Assembly: GCF_001748385.1 (NCBI RefSeq)
Contig: NZ_BCLI01000004.1
Span: 496,001 to 560,000, forward strand
Direction: 5' to 3'
Source of the DNA: Vulcanisaeta thermophila
GTDB lineage: Archaea > Thermoproteota > Thermoprotei > Thermoproteales > Thermocladiaceae
Length of the DNA: 64,000 nt
In this document: positions 8,507 through 16,475 of the stretch, in pieces
How positions within the stretch are numbered: position 1 is the stretch's first letter
Layout of the letters: each line of letters starts with the position of its first letter
Notes under the pieces: model-generated
Seen by the model: the letters and a program-made list of their open reading frames with translations, nothing else
Told to the model about the DNA's origin: nothing
Database searches by the model: none
Made by a program: the position numbers and the translations under genes

Positions 8507-9802
8507 CTATATTTCACGGGACCTATTAATTATGTTTTCATACCCTGGATTATTCCCTGACCTGTATGATAAATCCATCAGTTCCGTGGGGTACATCAAC
8601 CTTATCCCTAGGTTGTACTTATGGACATAATTAGCCCAGTGCGCCTTGCAGGTGACGCTCTCGATTATTAATGCATCGAGCTTTACCCTATTCACATCAT
8701 CAATCTTCATCCTCATAATACCATCAGCCAGGTCGGGATGCCTATCGGGGTACATCATACCCGCACCGCAGCATATGTCGGCGGTGCTTAACCCCTTAAT
8801 CTCCAAACCAGGTATTTTACCCAGCACCCTCATTATGGCCTCATGGGCCTTGGCCACATTCATCATGTGGCAGCTATGCTGTACCGAGATCCTCATCTTA
8901 ACGGGGCCCAAATCTCCAACAACACCAATGGCATCCAGTAATTGCAGTGGGTTCACCACCCTGCCCCTGAGCCCGGAATCGCTCCTTAACAACCTATCAT
9001 ACTCAAGCCACTGGGCTTGGCAACCCCCAGAGTCTGGTATTACCACGTAATCAACACCACCGTACTTACCAACGTAGGAGTTAACCACATTAATATTATG
9101 CCTAGCTAGTTCAATGGCCTTATCGAACCTTCCCATGTGCATGTACGGGGCACCACAGCACCTGAATTCCCTGGGCACAATAACCTCAATCCCATTCCAG
9201 GTAAGGACCCTGATGGTTGCATGAACAAGGTGTGTATGCGATTGCCACGCCACGCAGGAGTTCGTAGTGAAGAGTAGTGCCCTAGCCCTGACCGGCTTAT
9301 CCCTGGGTGGTTCAAAAACCCTACCAAGGACCACGTCCAGGGACTCCCTATCCCTTGACCTGGCAAAACCCCTCATGTGGTTTGGTATGCCAGGTATTGA
9401 TTGGGATAACGACAGGGCTAGCCTTATGATTGTGGGGTTCTCCAGGAGTTTCAATCCAGTTCTTACGAAGCTGGAGTAACCATAATTAGTCAATTTATCA
9501 CCAAGGTAGGCATAGGCCGCCTCTATGATCTTGCTGTACTGAACGCCTGAGGGGCATGCGGTCTCGCATCTCCTACATATCACGCACCTATCCAGGTGCT
9601 CAAGCAGTGAGTCAGTGGGTTTGATCTTGCCTGTTAATAACTCCTTGACCAGGTAAATCCTACCCCTTGGGCTATCCGCCTCATTGAAGGTGACCCTGTA
9701 GGTGGGGCATGTGGGTAGGCAGAAACCGCAATGGACGCATCTGTAGGCCTCATTGAGCCCCTCCTCAATCATTAACTTCCTATAATCCGCAATACCCATC
9801 AC
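8507..9802 (-). CDS. GlcF-like iron-sulfur subunit of FAD-linked 2-hydroxyacid oxidase
   Basis: The 431-residue protein has two N-terminal 4Fe-4S motifs, CVHCGFCLPTCP and CVICRRCETACP. These are followed by two CCG-type cysteine-rich segments (FRCCGAPY near residue 215 and DICCGAGMM near 345), the layout of GlcF, LldE and heterodisulfide-reductase-type subunits. It would pass electrons from the flavin subunits to a quinone or other acceptor at the membrane. Its start overlaps the stop of the GlcE-like gene, so translation is probably coupled. In bacteria GlcDEF oxidises glycolate or D-lactate. Confidence 0.85.
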   Translation of the reverse strand: MMGIADYRKLMIEEGLNEAYRCVHCGFCLPTCPTYRVTFNEADSPRGRIYLVKELLTGKIKPTDSLLEHLDRCVICRRCETACPSGVQYSKIIEAAYAYLGDKLTNYGYSSFVRTGLKLLENPTIIRLALSLSQSIPGIPNHMRGFARSRDRESLDVVLGRVFEPPRDKPVRARALLFTTNSCVAWQSHTHLVHATIRVLTWNGIEVIVPREFRCCGAPYMHMGRFDKAIELARHNINVVNSYVGKYGGVDYVVIPDSGGCQAQWLEYDRLLRSDSGLRGRVVNPLQLLDAIGVVGDLGPVKMRISVQHSCHMMNVAKAHEAIMRVLGKIPGLEIKGLSTADICCGAGMMYPDRHPDLADGIMRMKIDDVNRVKLDALIIESVTCKAHWANYVHKYNLGIRLMYPTELMDLSYRSGNNPGYENIINRSREI

Positions 9803-10992
9803 AGACCACCCACAAACCTACCACTACTCATTATACCCAATGGATCAAACACGGACTTTATACCACCCATCAAATCCAGGTTATCCCTAACACCCCACAC
9901 GTCAATACCACGCTTGAACTCAGGGGGCGCCTTAAACACAACTAGGTAACCACCCAAACGAGCCACACCATCCCTAATCTCCCCAAGGCGCCCAGGGGTT
10001 AGTGGTGTGGATGGCGTTAGGTAGGCCTCGCCAATCATTGGCATCTTAACGAGGTATCCATGGCCCAGGAGGCCCAATGCCTCATTCAACCGCGCGGGTG
10101 GTGCCACCACCTTAATCACAAGGTCATTATTGAAGATTTCATCCATGGAGGTCACCCTGTACCAGACATCCTCAGCCTCATTACCATAAAGAACCTCGTA
10201 GCGAGCAACCTCGGATAGCTTACCCAGCCTATACTCAACCTCCTCCTTAACACCCTCAAACCTAAGGTACATGGTACCATTAATGACAATGGCACCGTAA
10301 GGCTTCAACCTCCTAGTCACCAGTAGGTCCAGCTCACGGTCTAGCCTGGCCACGGCGATGACCTCGGGCATTGCGGCTATCCTGGTCGTCACCTCGTAAA
10401 TAACCCCCAATGAACCACAGGAACCAATGAACAAACGCTTAATATTATAACCAGCCACATCCTTAATCATACCAGTGCCCCACTTCACAATGGTCCCATC
10501 GGGCATCACAACCCTAACCCTAAGGGTCAGGTCCCTGGTATTCATGAACGTGTAGGCCATGGGCCCGAATAGGTTGCATGAGAAAATACCACCAATACTC
10601 GACCTACCCGAGAGTGGTGGGTCAATGGGCAGGCGCCTATTGACCCGCGAGAGGATGGCCCTAACCTGGCTAAAGGAGGCACTGACACCAAAGTTACCCA
10701 CCATTTCCTCGGGGTCGTAATCCACAATCCCATGGACACGACCAAGGTCCAGGGCCACATCATAGGCCTTGGGTATGTTACCCAGGAATAACTTAGTCTT
10801 GTTAACCATGGGTATGACCCTAAGCCTATTATTGCTGATGTGCCTCATCATCACGCTCAACTCATTAACATCCCTGGGGTAAAGTACGAGCCTGGGCGTT
10901 AAGCCATCCACGGCGTAATCCGCGGTGGGCTCCCTAATGGAGTCATTACTAACCTCCCTCTCAATACCCCTAATCACAACCTCCAGGGACAC
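9799..10992 (-). CDS. GlcE-like FAD-binding subunit
   Basis: This 397-residue protein belongs to the FAD-binding PCMH (FAD_binding_4) group: YPRDVNELSVMMRH, PLSGRSSIGGIFSCNLFGP, MPDGTIVKWG, KDVAGYNIKRLFIGSCGSLGVI. It ends with the FDPLGIMSSGRF motif common to GlcD and GlcE. GlcE pairs with GlcD in the three-subunit glycolate oxidase. A GTG at 10992 starts just before the GlcD-like stop (4-8 nt spacing region), and the 3' end overlaps the GlcF-like gene, so the order is glcD-glcE-glcF in one operon. Confidence 0.82.
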   Translation of the reverse strand: MSLEVVIRGIEREVSNDSIREPTADYAVDGLTPRLVLYPRDVNELSVMMRHISNNRLRVIPMVNKTKLFLGNIPKAYDVALDLGRVHGIVDYDPEEMVGNFGVSASFSQVRAILSRVNRRLPIDPPLSGRSSIGGIFSCNLFGPMAYTFMNTRDLTLRVRVVMPDGTIVKWGTGMIKDVAGYNIKRLFIGSCGSLGVIYEVTTRIAAMPEVIAVARLDRELDLLVTRRLKPYGAIVINGTMYLRFEGVKEEVEYRLGKLSEVARYEVLYGNEAEDVWYRVTSMDEIFNNDLVIKVVAPPARLNEALGLLGHGYLVKMPMIGEAYLTPSTPLTPGRLGEIRDGVARLGGYLVVFKAPPEFKRGIDVWGVRDNLDLMGGIKSVFDPLGIMSSGRFVGGL

Positions 10993-10996
10993 ATGA

Positions 10997-12406
10997 TCAC
11001 CCTGGGAAGATCTTACCCGGGTTCATGATACCCAATGGGTCAAAAACACCCTTAATCCTCCTCATTATGTTGAGCTCATAATCGGTGTAGATTAGGGTAA
11101 TCAGGCTCCTCTTGAGGTAACCAACCCCGTGCTCCCCCGTAATCGTGCCCCCAATCTCAACGCACATCCTCAGTATCTCCTCCTCGGCCTGCAAAGCTCT
11201 CTCCTTCTCACCGGGTCTCCTCTCATCATAGAGAATCAACGGGTGCAAGTTGCCATCGCCAGCATGGAACACGTTAGCAATCCTAAAGCCATACTTGGCA
11301 CCAATCTCCCTAATCCTCCTAAGGGCCTCTGGGAGCTTCTTCCTCGGTATGGTACCATCACCGGTTATGTAATTCGGACCCACAAAGCCCATGGAGCCAA
11401 AGGCTTGCTTCCTGGCACCCCACCACCTATTAGCCTCAGCCCTATCCTTAGCCATCCTAACCATGTAAGCACCGGATGCCTTCAGGGCCTCAACAACCTT
11501 GTTAGCCTCAGCGGACGCGCCGGCCTCGGACCCTTCAACATCTATGAGGAGTATGGCCTCGGCATCCCTAGGCAGTCCACCAGCCCAGGGGCCGGACTCC
11601 ACGGCGTTAATGGCAAGCTTATCCATGAACTCCAGCGCCACAGGCCTTATCCCAAGGTTGATAATCCTGGAAACGGCGGCGCCCGCATCCTCAATAGAGT
11701 TGAAAGCTGCCAATATGGTCTTAACGGACTCATAATTACTCACAATCCTAAGAAGAGCCTCGGTTACTATCGCCATGGTACCCTCGGAACCCGTTACAAT
11801 ACCCACCAAGTCATAGCCAGGGCTTTCCACAACCTTACCCCCAAAGAACTTAACCTCACCATTGGGGAGGACAACCCTCAGACCGCGTACATTATTAACG
11901 GTGACACCGTACTTAAAACACTTAACGCCACCAGCATTATGCGCAATATTACCACCTATCGTGGAAACCCTCTGACTACCGGGATCTGCTGGGAAGTAAT
12001 AACCAAGGTCAATAGGGTACTGGTAACTAAGCCCCATCAGGGCATCCGTAACCCATTGATTAATCACACCAGCCTCTACAGTAGCAGTCTCATTCTCAAG
12101 GTCAAGCTCAAGGACCCTATTCATCCTGGCCAGGGAAATAACAATACCACCCTCAAGGGGTAGGGCACCACCACTAAGGCTAGTACCAGAGCCACGAGCA
12201 ACAATGGGGATCCTATTCTCCCAAGCCAACCTAACAACCCTGGCCACCTCCTCCGTGGACCTAGGAAAAACCACAACATCAGGCCTTGCTGTGTAGACCA
12301 GGGAGCCATCAGCCTCGTACACACTCAATTCCACCTCATCCGTAATAACTCCATCAGGCCCCACAATCTTAACAATCTCATCAACAATCCTCTTACTAAT
12401 CCCCAT
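10997..12406 (-). CDS. GlcD-like FAD-linked glycolate/D-lactate dehydrogenase
   Basis: This 469-residue flavoprotein shows VVFPRSTEEVARVVRLA, ARGSGTSLSGGALP, IGGNIAHNAGGVKCFKYG, GSEGTMAIVTEALL, the metal-binding HAGDGNLHP, EHGVGYLKR and the terminal FDPLGIMNPGKIFP. These are the standard landmarks of GlcD and D-lactate dehydrogenase. It oxidises a 2-hydroxyacid to the 2-oxoacid. A TTG at 12409 also exists, but the ATG at 12406 fits the TTTTTAAA element at 12432-12439. As first gene of a GlcDEF-like operon it may oxidise glycolate to glyoxylate or D-lactate to pyruvate; sequence alone does not choose. Confidence 0.87.
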   Translation of the reverse strand: MGISKRIVDEIVKIVGPDGVITDEVELSVYEADGSLVYTARPDVVVFPRSTEEVARVVRLAWENRIPIVARGSGTSLSGGALPLEGGIVISLARMNRVLELDLENETATVEAGVINQWVTDALMGLSYQYPIDLGYYFPADPGSQRVSTIGGNIAHNAGGVKCFKYGVTVNNVRGLRVVLPNGEVKFFGGKVVESPGYDLVGIVTGSEGTMAIVTEALLRIVSNYESVKTILAAFNSIEDAGAAVSRIINLGIRPVALEFMDKLAINAVESGPWAGGLPRDAEAILLIDVEGSEAGASAEANKVVEALKASGAYMVRMAKDRAEANRWWGARKQAFGSMGFVGPNYITGDGTIPRKKLPEALRRIREIGAKYGFRIANVFHAGDGNLHPLILYDERRPGEKERALQAEEEILRMCVEIGGTITGEHGVGYLKRSLITLIYTDYELNIMRRIKGVFDPLGIMNPGKIFPG

Positions 12407-12430
12407 CAATTAAATAAATCACCATCATTA

Positions 12431-12440
12431 CTTTTTAAAG
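12431..12440 (-). promoter_or_regulatory. TATA element of the glcD-glcE-glcF-like operon
   Basis: CTTTAAAAAG on the minus strand, centred about 30 nt before the ATG at 12406, with no Shine-Dalgarno sequence between; a leaderless or near-leaderless start is implied. The rest of the spacer to 12629 is A/T-rich with no further gene seen. Confidence 0.5.
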
Positions 12441-12629
12441 ATGATTCATGAAATTAAGTAAAAATAAAATACCGAATTAACACAAACTCTGAAACATAAT
12501 GCCTATACTTCTTCAAATGAGTAATAACTTATTTATATTCCTTAATAAATAATGAAATGCTATTTAAAAATAAAATAGATAGTTATTTTAATGAACTATG
12601 TTGGTTATATAGCTGTTATGCTGCTCGTT

Positions 12630-13898
12630 TTACCTGCTTCGTGGGGGTTTCGGTACCTTCCAAAGCAGTGGTACCCCTAGAATTGCCGCTATTATTCCAA
12701 AGAGTCCAGAGATTATCATGGTGTTTATCCATCCCAAGGATCCAATCATCAAAGCCGTGAGTACACCACCATAAATTGCACCACTACCCTTAGCTAATGC
12801 GTAGAGCAATCCGTAATTATTACCCGCGGCCACCTCACCATAGAAGTAACCCACTGCGGCTGGATTCACCGTGTAAATTGAGGCCCAGAACAGTATCGCC
12901 AATGCCACGGAGGCAACAAAACCAGCCTCATTCCTTATGAAACCGAAAAGTATGCTCAACAACGTAAACACACCAGATAATGCGTAGAATAATATCAAGG
13001 TCTTAATGACACCAATCCTATCGGAAACCACACCAGCTATGAACTTACCAAGGCCCGCGAAAATCGATGAACCCAGGGATGCCGCCACAGCAACCACCAG
13101 CGGGAATTTAAAGTATAAGCCATACTGCACGGCCTTAGACACAATAGTTAAGCCCTCGGAAGCCACCAACAAGAAAGATATTACCAAAACCCAGAATTGC
13201 CACGTCCTCACAGTCTCTGAGAAGGTGAATTGGTAATCTACAGCCCTGACAGTCTTCGACCTAACCCTTTGTGGGTTAAAACCAGGTGGTCTCCAACCAG
13301 GCGGTGGATCTCTACGCATTAGGAATGCCGAGATTAGTATGACTACGAAGGATACCACGGCCAACCCAATCATGACACTTCTAAAGACAGCTATTGGGTT
13401 AACCCTAGGCAATATGCCAATCAGTAGTATTATCGGTATAGAACCCCAACTGTAACCTGCGGATATGAGCCCCGCGGTTGTGGCCCTATAATCAGGGAAC
13501 CACTTATTGGCTACGGTGACGGAGTTATTATACACAATACCGGCACCAATACCACCAATTACAGCATAGACCCAAAGCAGGAGACCGGGGCTTCCAAAAA
13601 TAGCGGCAAAGTAACCAATACCCACAAGAAACGCTGCAATCAACTGCAATAACCAAGGACCAAACCTATCCCTAATAAAACCAGTGGGCCAGCCAAAAAC
13701 AGACTCCAGGAATATAGTAACAGTGAACACGGTACCCAAAAACACCGCAGAAATGTGGAAGTACTGAGTGACATCATGAGAAAAGGCACTGAAGGCGTAC
13801 TGATAGGGACTGATCACTAACATGGCCAGGAAGGCGCCTACAAAGGCAAACCACCTACTGAACCCAAGTATTTGCTTATCTGTTAATCCAGACGCCAT
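12630..13898 (-). CDS. OFA-family MFS transporter (oxalate/formate antiporter-like)
   Basis: The 422-residue protein has about 12 hydrophobic segments and the OFA/monocarboxylate branch signature. This includes FGWPTGFIRDRFGP after TM2, GIGAGIVYNNSVTVANKWFPDYRATTAGLISAG in TM4-5, and the cytosolic loop RRDPPPGWRPPG. Two membrane-embedded basic positions resemble those needed for oxalate in OxlT: AGLGKFIAG in TM8 (Lys where OxlT, as I recall, has Arg272) and LAKGSGA in TM11 (Lys355 equivalent). An upstream start at 13952 is possible, but the TATA at 13923-13932 supports the ATG at 13898. It lies between the GlcDEF-like operon and the oxidoreductase genes, suggesting it imports their acid substrate. 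Confidence 0.85.
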   Translation of the reverse strand: MASGLTDKQILGFSRWFAFVGAFLAMLVISPYQYAFSAFSHDVTQYFHISAVFLGTVFTVTIFLESVFGWPTGFIRDRFGPWLLQLIAAFLVGIGYFAAIFGSPGLLLWVYAVIGGIGAGIVYNNSVTVANKWFPDYRATTAGLISAGYSWGSIPIILLIGILPRVNPIAVFRSVMIGLAVVSFVVILISAFLMRRDPPPGWRPPGFNPQRVRSKTVRAVDYQFTFSETVRTWQFWVLVISFLLVASEGLTIVSKAVQYGLYFKFPLVVAVAASLGSSIFAGLGKFIAGVVSDRIGVIKTLILFYALSGVFTLLSILFGFIRNEAGFVASVALAILFWASIYTVNPAAVGYFYGEVAAGNNYGLLYALAKGSGAIYGGVLTALMIGSLGWINTMIISGLFGIIAAILGVPLLWKVPKPPRSR

Positions 13899-13922
13899 CA
13901 ATAGATTGATAAAAGTAGTGAA

Positions 13923-13932
13923 ATTTAAATAT
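13923..13932 (-). promoter_or_regulatory. TATA element of the OFA transporter
   Basis: AATATTTAAA-type element on the minus strand, centred about 29 nt from the ATG at 13898. It lies downstream of the TATA-like start site that a 13952 start would need, which is why the shorter protein is preferred. Confidence 0.55.
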
Positions 13933-14006
13933 TTGTAGAAAAATATTAACAATTATACATCAATAATCTAGAATTAATACTGCACCCTTATTTGCTAATA
14001 TCTATA

Positions 14007-14034
14007 ATTTTGAATAATTTTCAATATTCAAAAT
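14007..14034. promoter_or_regulatory. 10-bp perfect inverted repeat, candidate operator
   Basis: ATTTTGAATA (14007-14016) and TATTCAAAAT (14025-14034) are perfect inverted copies separated by 8 nt. A third copy, ATTTTGAATA, lies at 14138-14147. The set fills the spacer between the oxidoreductase beta gene and the OFA transporter, about 75-100 nt upstream of the transporter TATA box. A regulator site is plausible, although A/T-richness raises the chance background. Confidence 0.4.
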
Positions 14035-14163
14035 AGTGCTAATCATTAGGGAAGATATTAGGCATTTGGGTAATAATTACGGAGATAGCAAAATATTTAG
14101 GAAAAATAATCCCGTGATTGAATATAATAAATTTTATATTTTGAATATTTACATGGAATTAAT

Positions 14164-15174
14164 TCATTGTTTTGTCTCGGGATATGGTAATTCCTTCGTT
14201 AGTGGTATTAGTCCTGGTATTAACCACTTCTCCCACATTTCATCAACCTTTCTCTGTATGTATTCGATGTCCTCATCGGTTAGGTGCTTAAACCTGGTCT
14301 GCCTCCTTATGTACTCCTTAACGGGCTTCCTCTTAACCTCGCCACGGGCTATCCTGGCGCTGGTACTCGTAAGCCTGAACTTACCATCCTCAATCTCGAA
14401 CAATGGCCATATACCTGTCTCAACTGCTAACTTACCAATCTCGTGGCTGTACTTGGGGTCGTAGCCCCAGCCCTTGGGACATGGATCCAGTGTGTGTATA
14501 AATGTAGGTCCACCAATTTCCAGGGCCTTCCTGACCTTGTTGTATAGGTCTATTGGGTCTGTCGCTATCGCAGTGGCCACGTACCTAACCTCGGGGTGTC
14601 CCACGACCATCATAGCAGCCATGTTCTTCTTCCACCTATACTTCATTATCCTGATCTGCTTACCACTGGGGCTGAAGGTTGTTAATGCTCCGTACGGCGT
14701 CATTGTGGTTTCCTGAATATCCGTGTTAGCCGACGACTCATTATCATACATGAGTATTAAGAAGCTATACTTAGTGTGCGTTAGGGCATTGGACACCTCC
14801 GAGAGACCGGCATCCGCACACCCAAGATCACCGCATATCCCTATCACGTTTATCTTCTCCCTGGGCAACTTACCCTTATCCATTAAGGCCTTAAGGGCCG
14901 CCGCCGTACCCACGACAGCGGAGCCCGTGCCCGAGAGCTGCGTGTGGATCCATGGCAAGGCCCAGGCGGTTGTGTAGTAGGTTGTGTTGGCTACATACAT
15001 GCACCCAGTGGCCCCAATCACGATTGTGTTGGGCCCAGCCGCCTTGGCCACCCACCTAAGCACCATGGCTGATTCGCAGCCTTGGCAAGTCCTATGGCCT
15101 GCGTTGAAGTACTCGGTCTGTGCCATCTGTAGTAGGTCCTTGACTGTCCTCGCAAGTCTTACTGTGACGGTCAT
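14164..15174 (-). CDS. ThDP-binding beta subunit of 2-oxoacid (probably oxalate) oxidoreductase
   Basis: This 336-residue subunit has the PFOR-type beta pattern. Cluster-ligand cysteines are CQGC (residues 30 and 33), TGC (58) and a later DPCPKGW. GDLGCADAGLSE and YDNESSANTD form the ThDP/Mg region, with Asn150 matching the conserved active-site Asn. The usual NTGGQ glycines are replaced by NTDIQ. It binds thiamine diphosphate and the proximal 4Fe-4S cluster and decarboxylates the 2-oxoacid with the alpha subunit. It has its own TATA (15194-15204) at leaderless spacing, besides following the alpha gene by 48 nt. See the alpha subunit for why oxalate is suspected. Confidence 0.85.
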   Translation of the reverse strand: MTVTVRLARTVKDLLQMAQTEYFNAGHRTCQGCESAMVLRWVAKAAGPNTIVIGATGCMYVANTTYYTTAWALPWIHTQLSGTGSAVVGTAAALKALMDKGKLPREKINVIGICGDLGCADAGLSEVSNALTHTKYSFLILMYDNESSANTDIQETTMTPYGALTTFSPSGKQIRIMKYRWKKNMAAMMVVGHPEVRYVATAIATDPIDLYNKVRKALEIGGPTFIHTLDPCPKGWGYDPKYSHEIGKLAVETGIWPLFEIEDGKFRLTSTSARIARGEVKRKPVKEYIRRQTRFKHLTDEDIEYIQRKVDEMWEKWLIPGLIPLTKELPYPETKQ

Positions 15175-15193
15175 GGGCTATCACCCCCACGCA

Positions 15194-15204
15194 TCCTTAT
15201 AAAT
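15194..15204 (-). promoter_or_regulatory. TATA element of the beta-subunit gene
   Basis: GATTTATAAGG on the minus strand, centred 25 nt before the ATG at 15174, so the beta gene can be transcribed separately from gamma-delta and alpha. Confidence 0.5.
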
Positions 15205-15222
15205 CTTTCTTCTAACTTATTT

Positions 15223-16470
15223 TCACTCTCTAACTCCATACCATATCACCCTCTGCTCAACCTTACCCTTTCTCGCAGTATCCAATGCTATATTGAACAT
15301 GTTAATAGCATCGTTGTACGTGATTTCCCTACCACCGAGCCCACCAATGAAGTTAATAATCAATGGCCTATGCTCCGCCTCGTAAAGGGCGCTCCTAATC
15401 TCGGTGTACACGGCACCACCATCAAAGGGTGAGCCGAAGGAGTAGTCCCTATCCACCACAGCCACAACCTTGGCACCACTTAGGTAGTGAATTATGTCCT
15501 CGGTTGGGAAGGGCCTGAACCACCTAATCCTCAGGAAGCCAACCTTCTCGCCCTTAGCCCTGAGCCTCCTCACGGCCTCCTTAATGGGCCTGCTCACGGT
15601 TCCCATGCCCACCATGATCACATCAGCATCCTCAACCATGTACGGCTCCACGAATGGATTTCCATAGTCCCTACCGAATATCTTAGCGAAGTCCCTATAG
15701 GCCTCCACAATAACCTTCCTGGCATTCTTCATAGCCTCATCCATCTGCTTCCTAATCTCAGTAACCCAGTCCTCATTGACCTGGGGTGCCACGCTGATCA
15801 CGTTGCTTGGGTGTAGCTTCCTATTGCCCAGGTCGTACGGAGGCAGGAACTTCTGAACCTTGGACTTCGGGGGTATCTTGAACACGTGCTCTGAGTGCGT
15901 TAGGAATGCGCCGTCCATGGAGATACCCACGGGTAGCATGACCCTCGGATCCTCAGCAACCCTGTAGGCAATCAACGTGGTGTCCAGGGCCTCCTGAGCC
16001 GTGTCAACCCAGACCAGGAGCCATCCCACATCCCTAACCATCAACGCATCGTTATGCTCAACCCCATATGCGCCTGGGTCGTCAAGGGCCCTATTACCTA
16101 TCAACGCCACCACTGGGTAACGGTCAGTGCTTATTACCACGATGGCCTCGATAGCCAACAACCAACCCACACCGCTGCTACCGACGAATGTCCTGGCGCC
16201 CACGGCTGATGCGTGCTTAACGATCTCGAACTGGTCATGCTCGTGAGCGGCCACTATGTACTCGGCCTTTAGGTAACCATCAGCTATTAACTTACTCACG
16301 GTCTGCATTACGCCGCCATACGGCCTTATTGGGTATGCTGAGGTTACGTCAATATCCGCCAGCATTAGGGCGTAGGCCATTGCGTCAGTGCCCGTGCCCA
16401 CAACCTCAACCTCCTCGTCACCCTTAAGCACGGCCTCCAACCTCTTGGATTCCAATACTGACACTGACAT
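15223..16470 (-). CDS. Alpha subunit of 2-oxoacid:ferredoxin oxidoreductase, oxalate oxidoreductase-like
   Basis: This 415-residue subunit matches the PFOR alpha fold, but where pyruvate enzymes read YPITPS it reads YPIRPY (Arg49). Arg127 follows 78 residues later in GNRALDDPGAYG, with Asp at Arg+3 and Tyr at Arg+8. From memory, the Moorella oxalate oxidoreductase has Arg31 and Arg109 (also 78 apart) contacting oxalate and a switch loop with Asp112 and Phe117 at the same offsets. PFOR has Thr31 and Arg114. Glu77 in AHEHD is the likely ThDP-activating residue. The start is ATG 16470, preceded by a strong GGTGAGG; a GTG at 16479 overlapping the gamma-delta stop is the alternative. Specificity for oxalate is inference. 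Confidence 0.82.
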   Translation of the reverse strand: MSVSVLESKRLEAVLKGDEEVEVVGTGTDAMAYALMLADIDVTSAYPIRPYGGVMQTVSKLIADGYLKAEYIVAAHEHDQFEIVKHASAVGARTFVGSSGVGWLLAIEAIVVISTDRYPVVALIGNRALDDPGAYGVEHNDALMVRDVGWLLVWVDTAQEALDTTLIAYRVAEDPRVMLPVGISMDGAFLTHSEHVFKIPPKSKVQKFLPPYDLGNRKLHPSNVISVAPQVNEDWVTEIRKQMDEAMKNARKVIVEAYRDFAKIFGRDYGNPFVEPYMVEDADVIMVGMGTVSRPIKEAVRRLRAKGEKVGFLRIRWFRPFPTEDIIHYLSGAKVVAVVDRDYSFGSPFDGGAVYTEIRSALYEAEHRPLIINFIGGLGGREITYNDAINMFNIALDTARKGKVEQRVIWYGVRE

Positions 16471-16475
16471 GCCCC

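Noticed and set aside
11129-12163. Long plus-strand open frame (344 codons) inside the glcD-like gene
   Set aside because: Antisense to a gene with clear family motifs; composition is that of a shadow frame.
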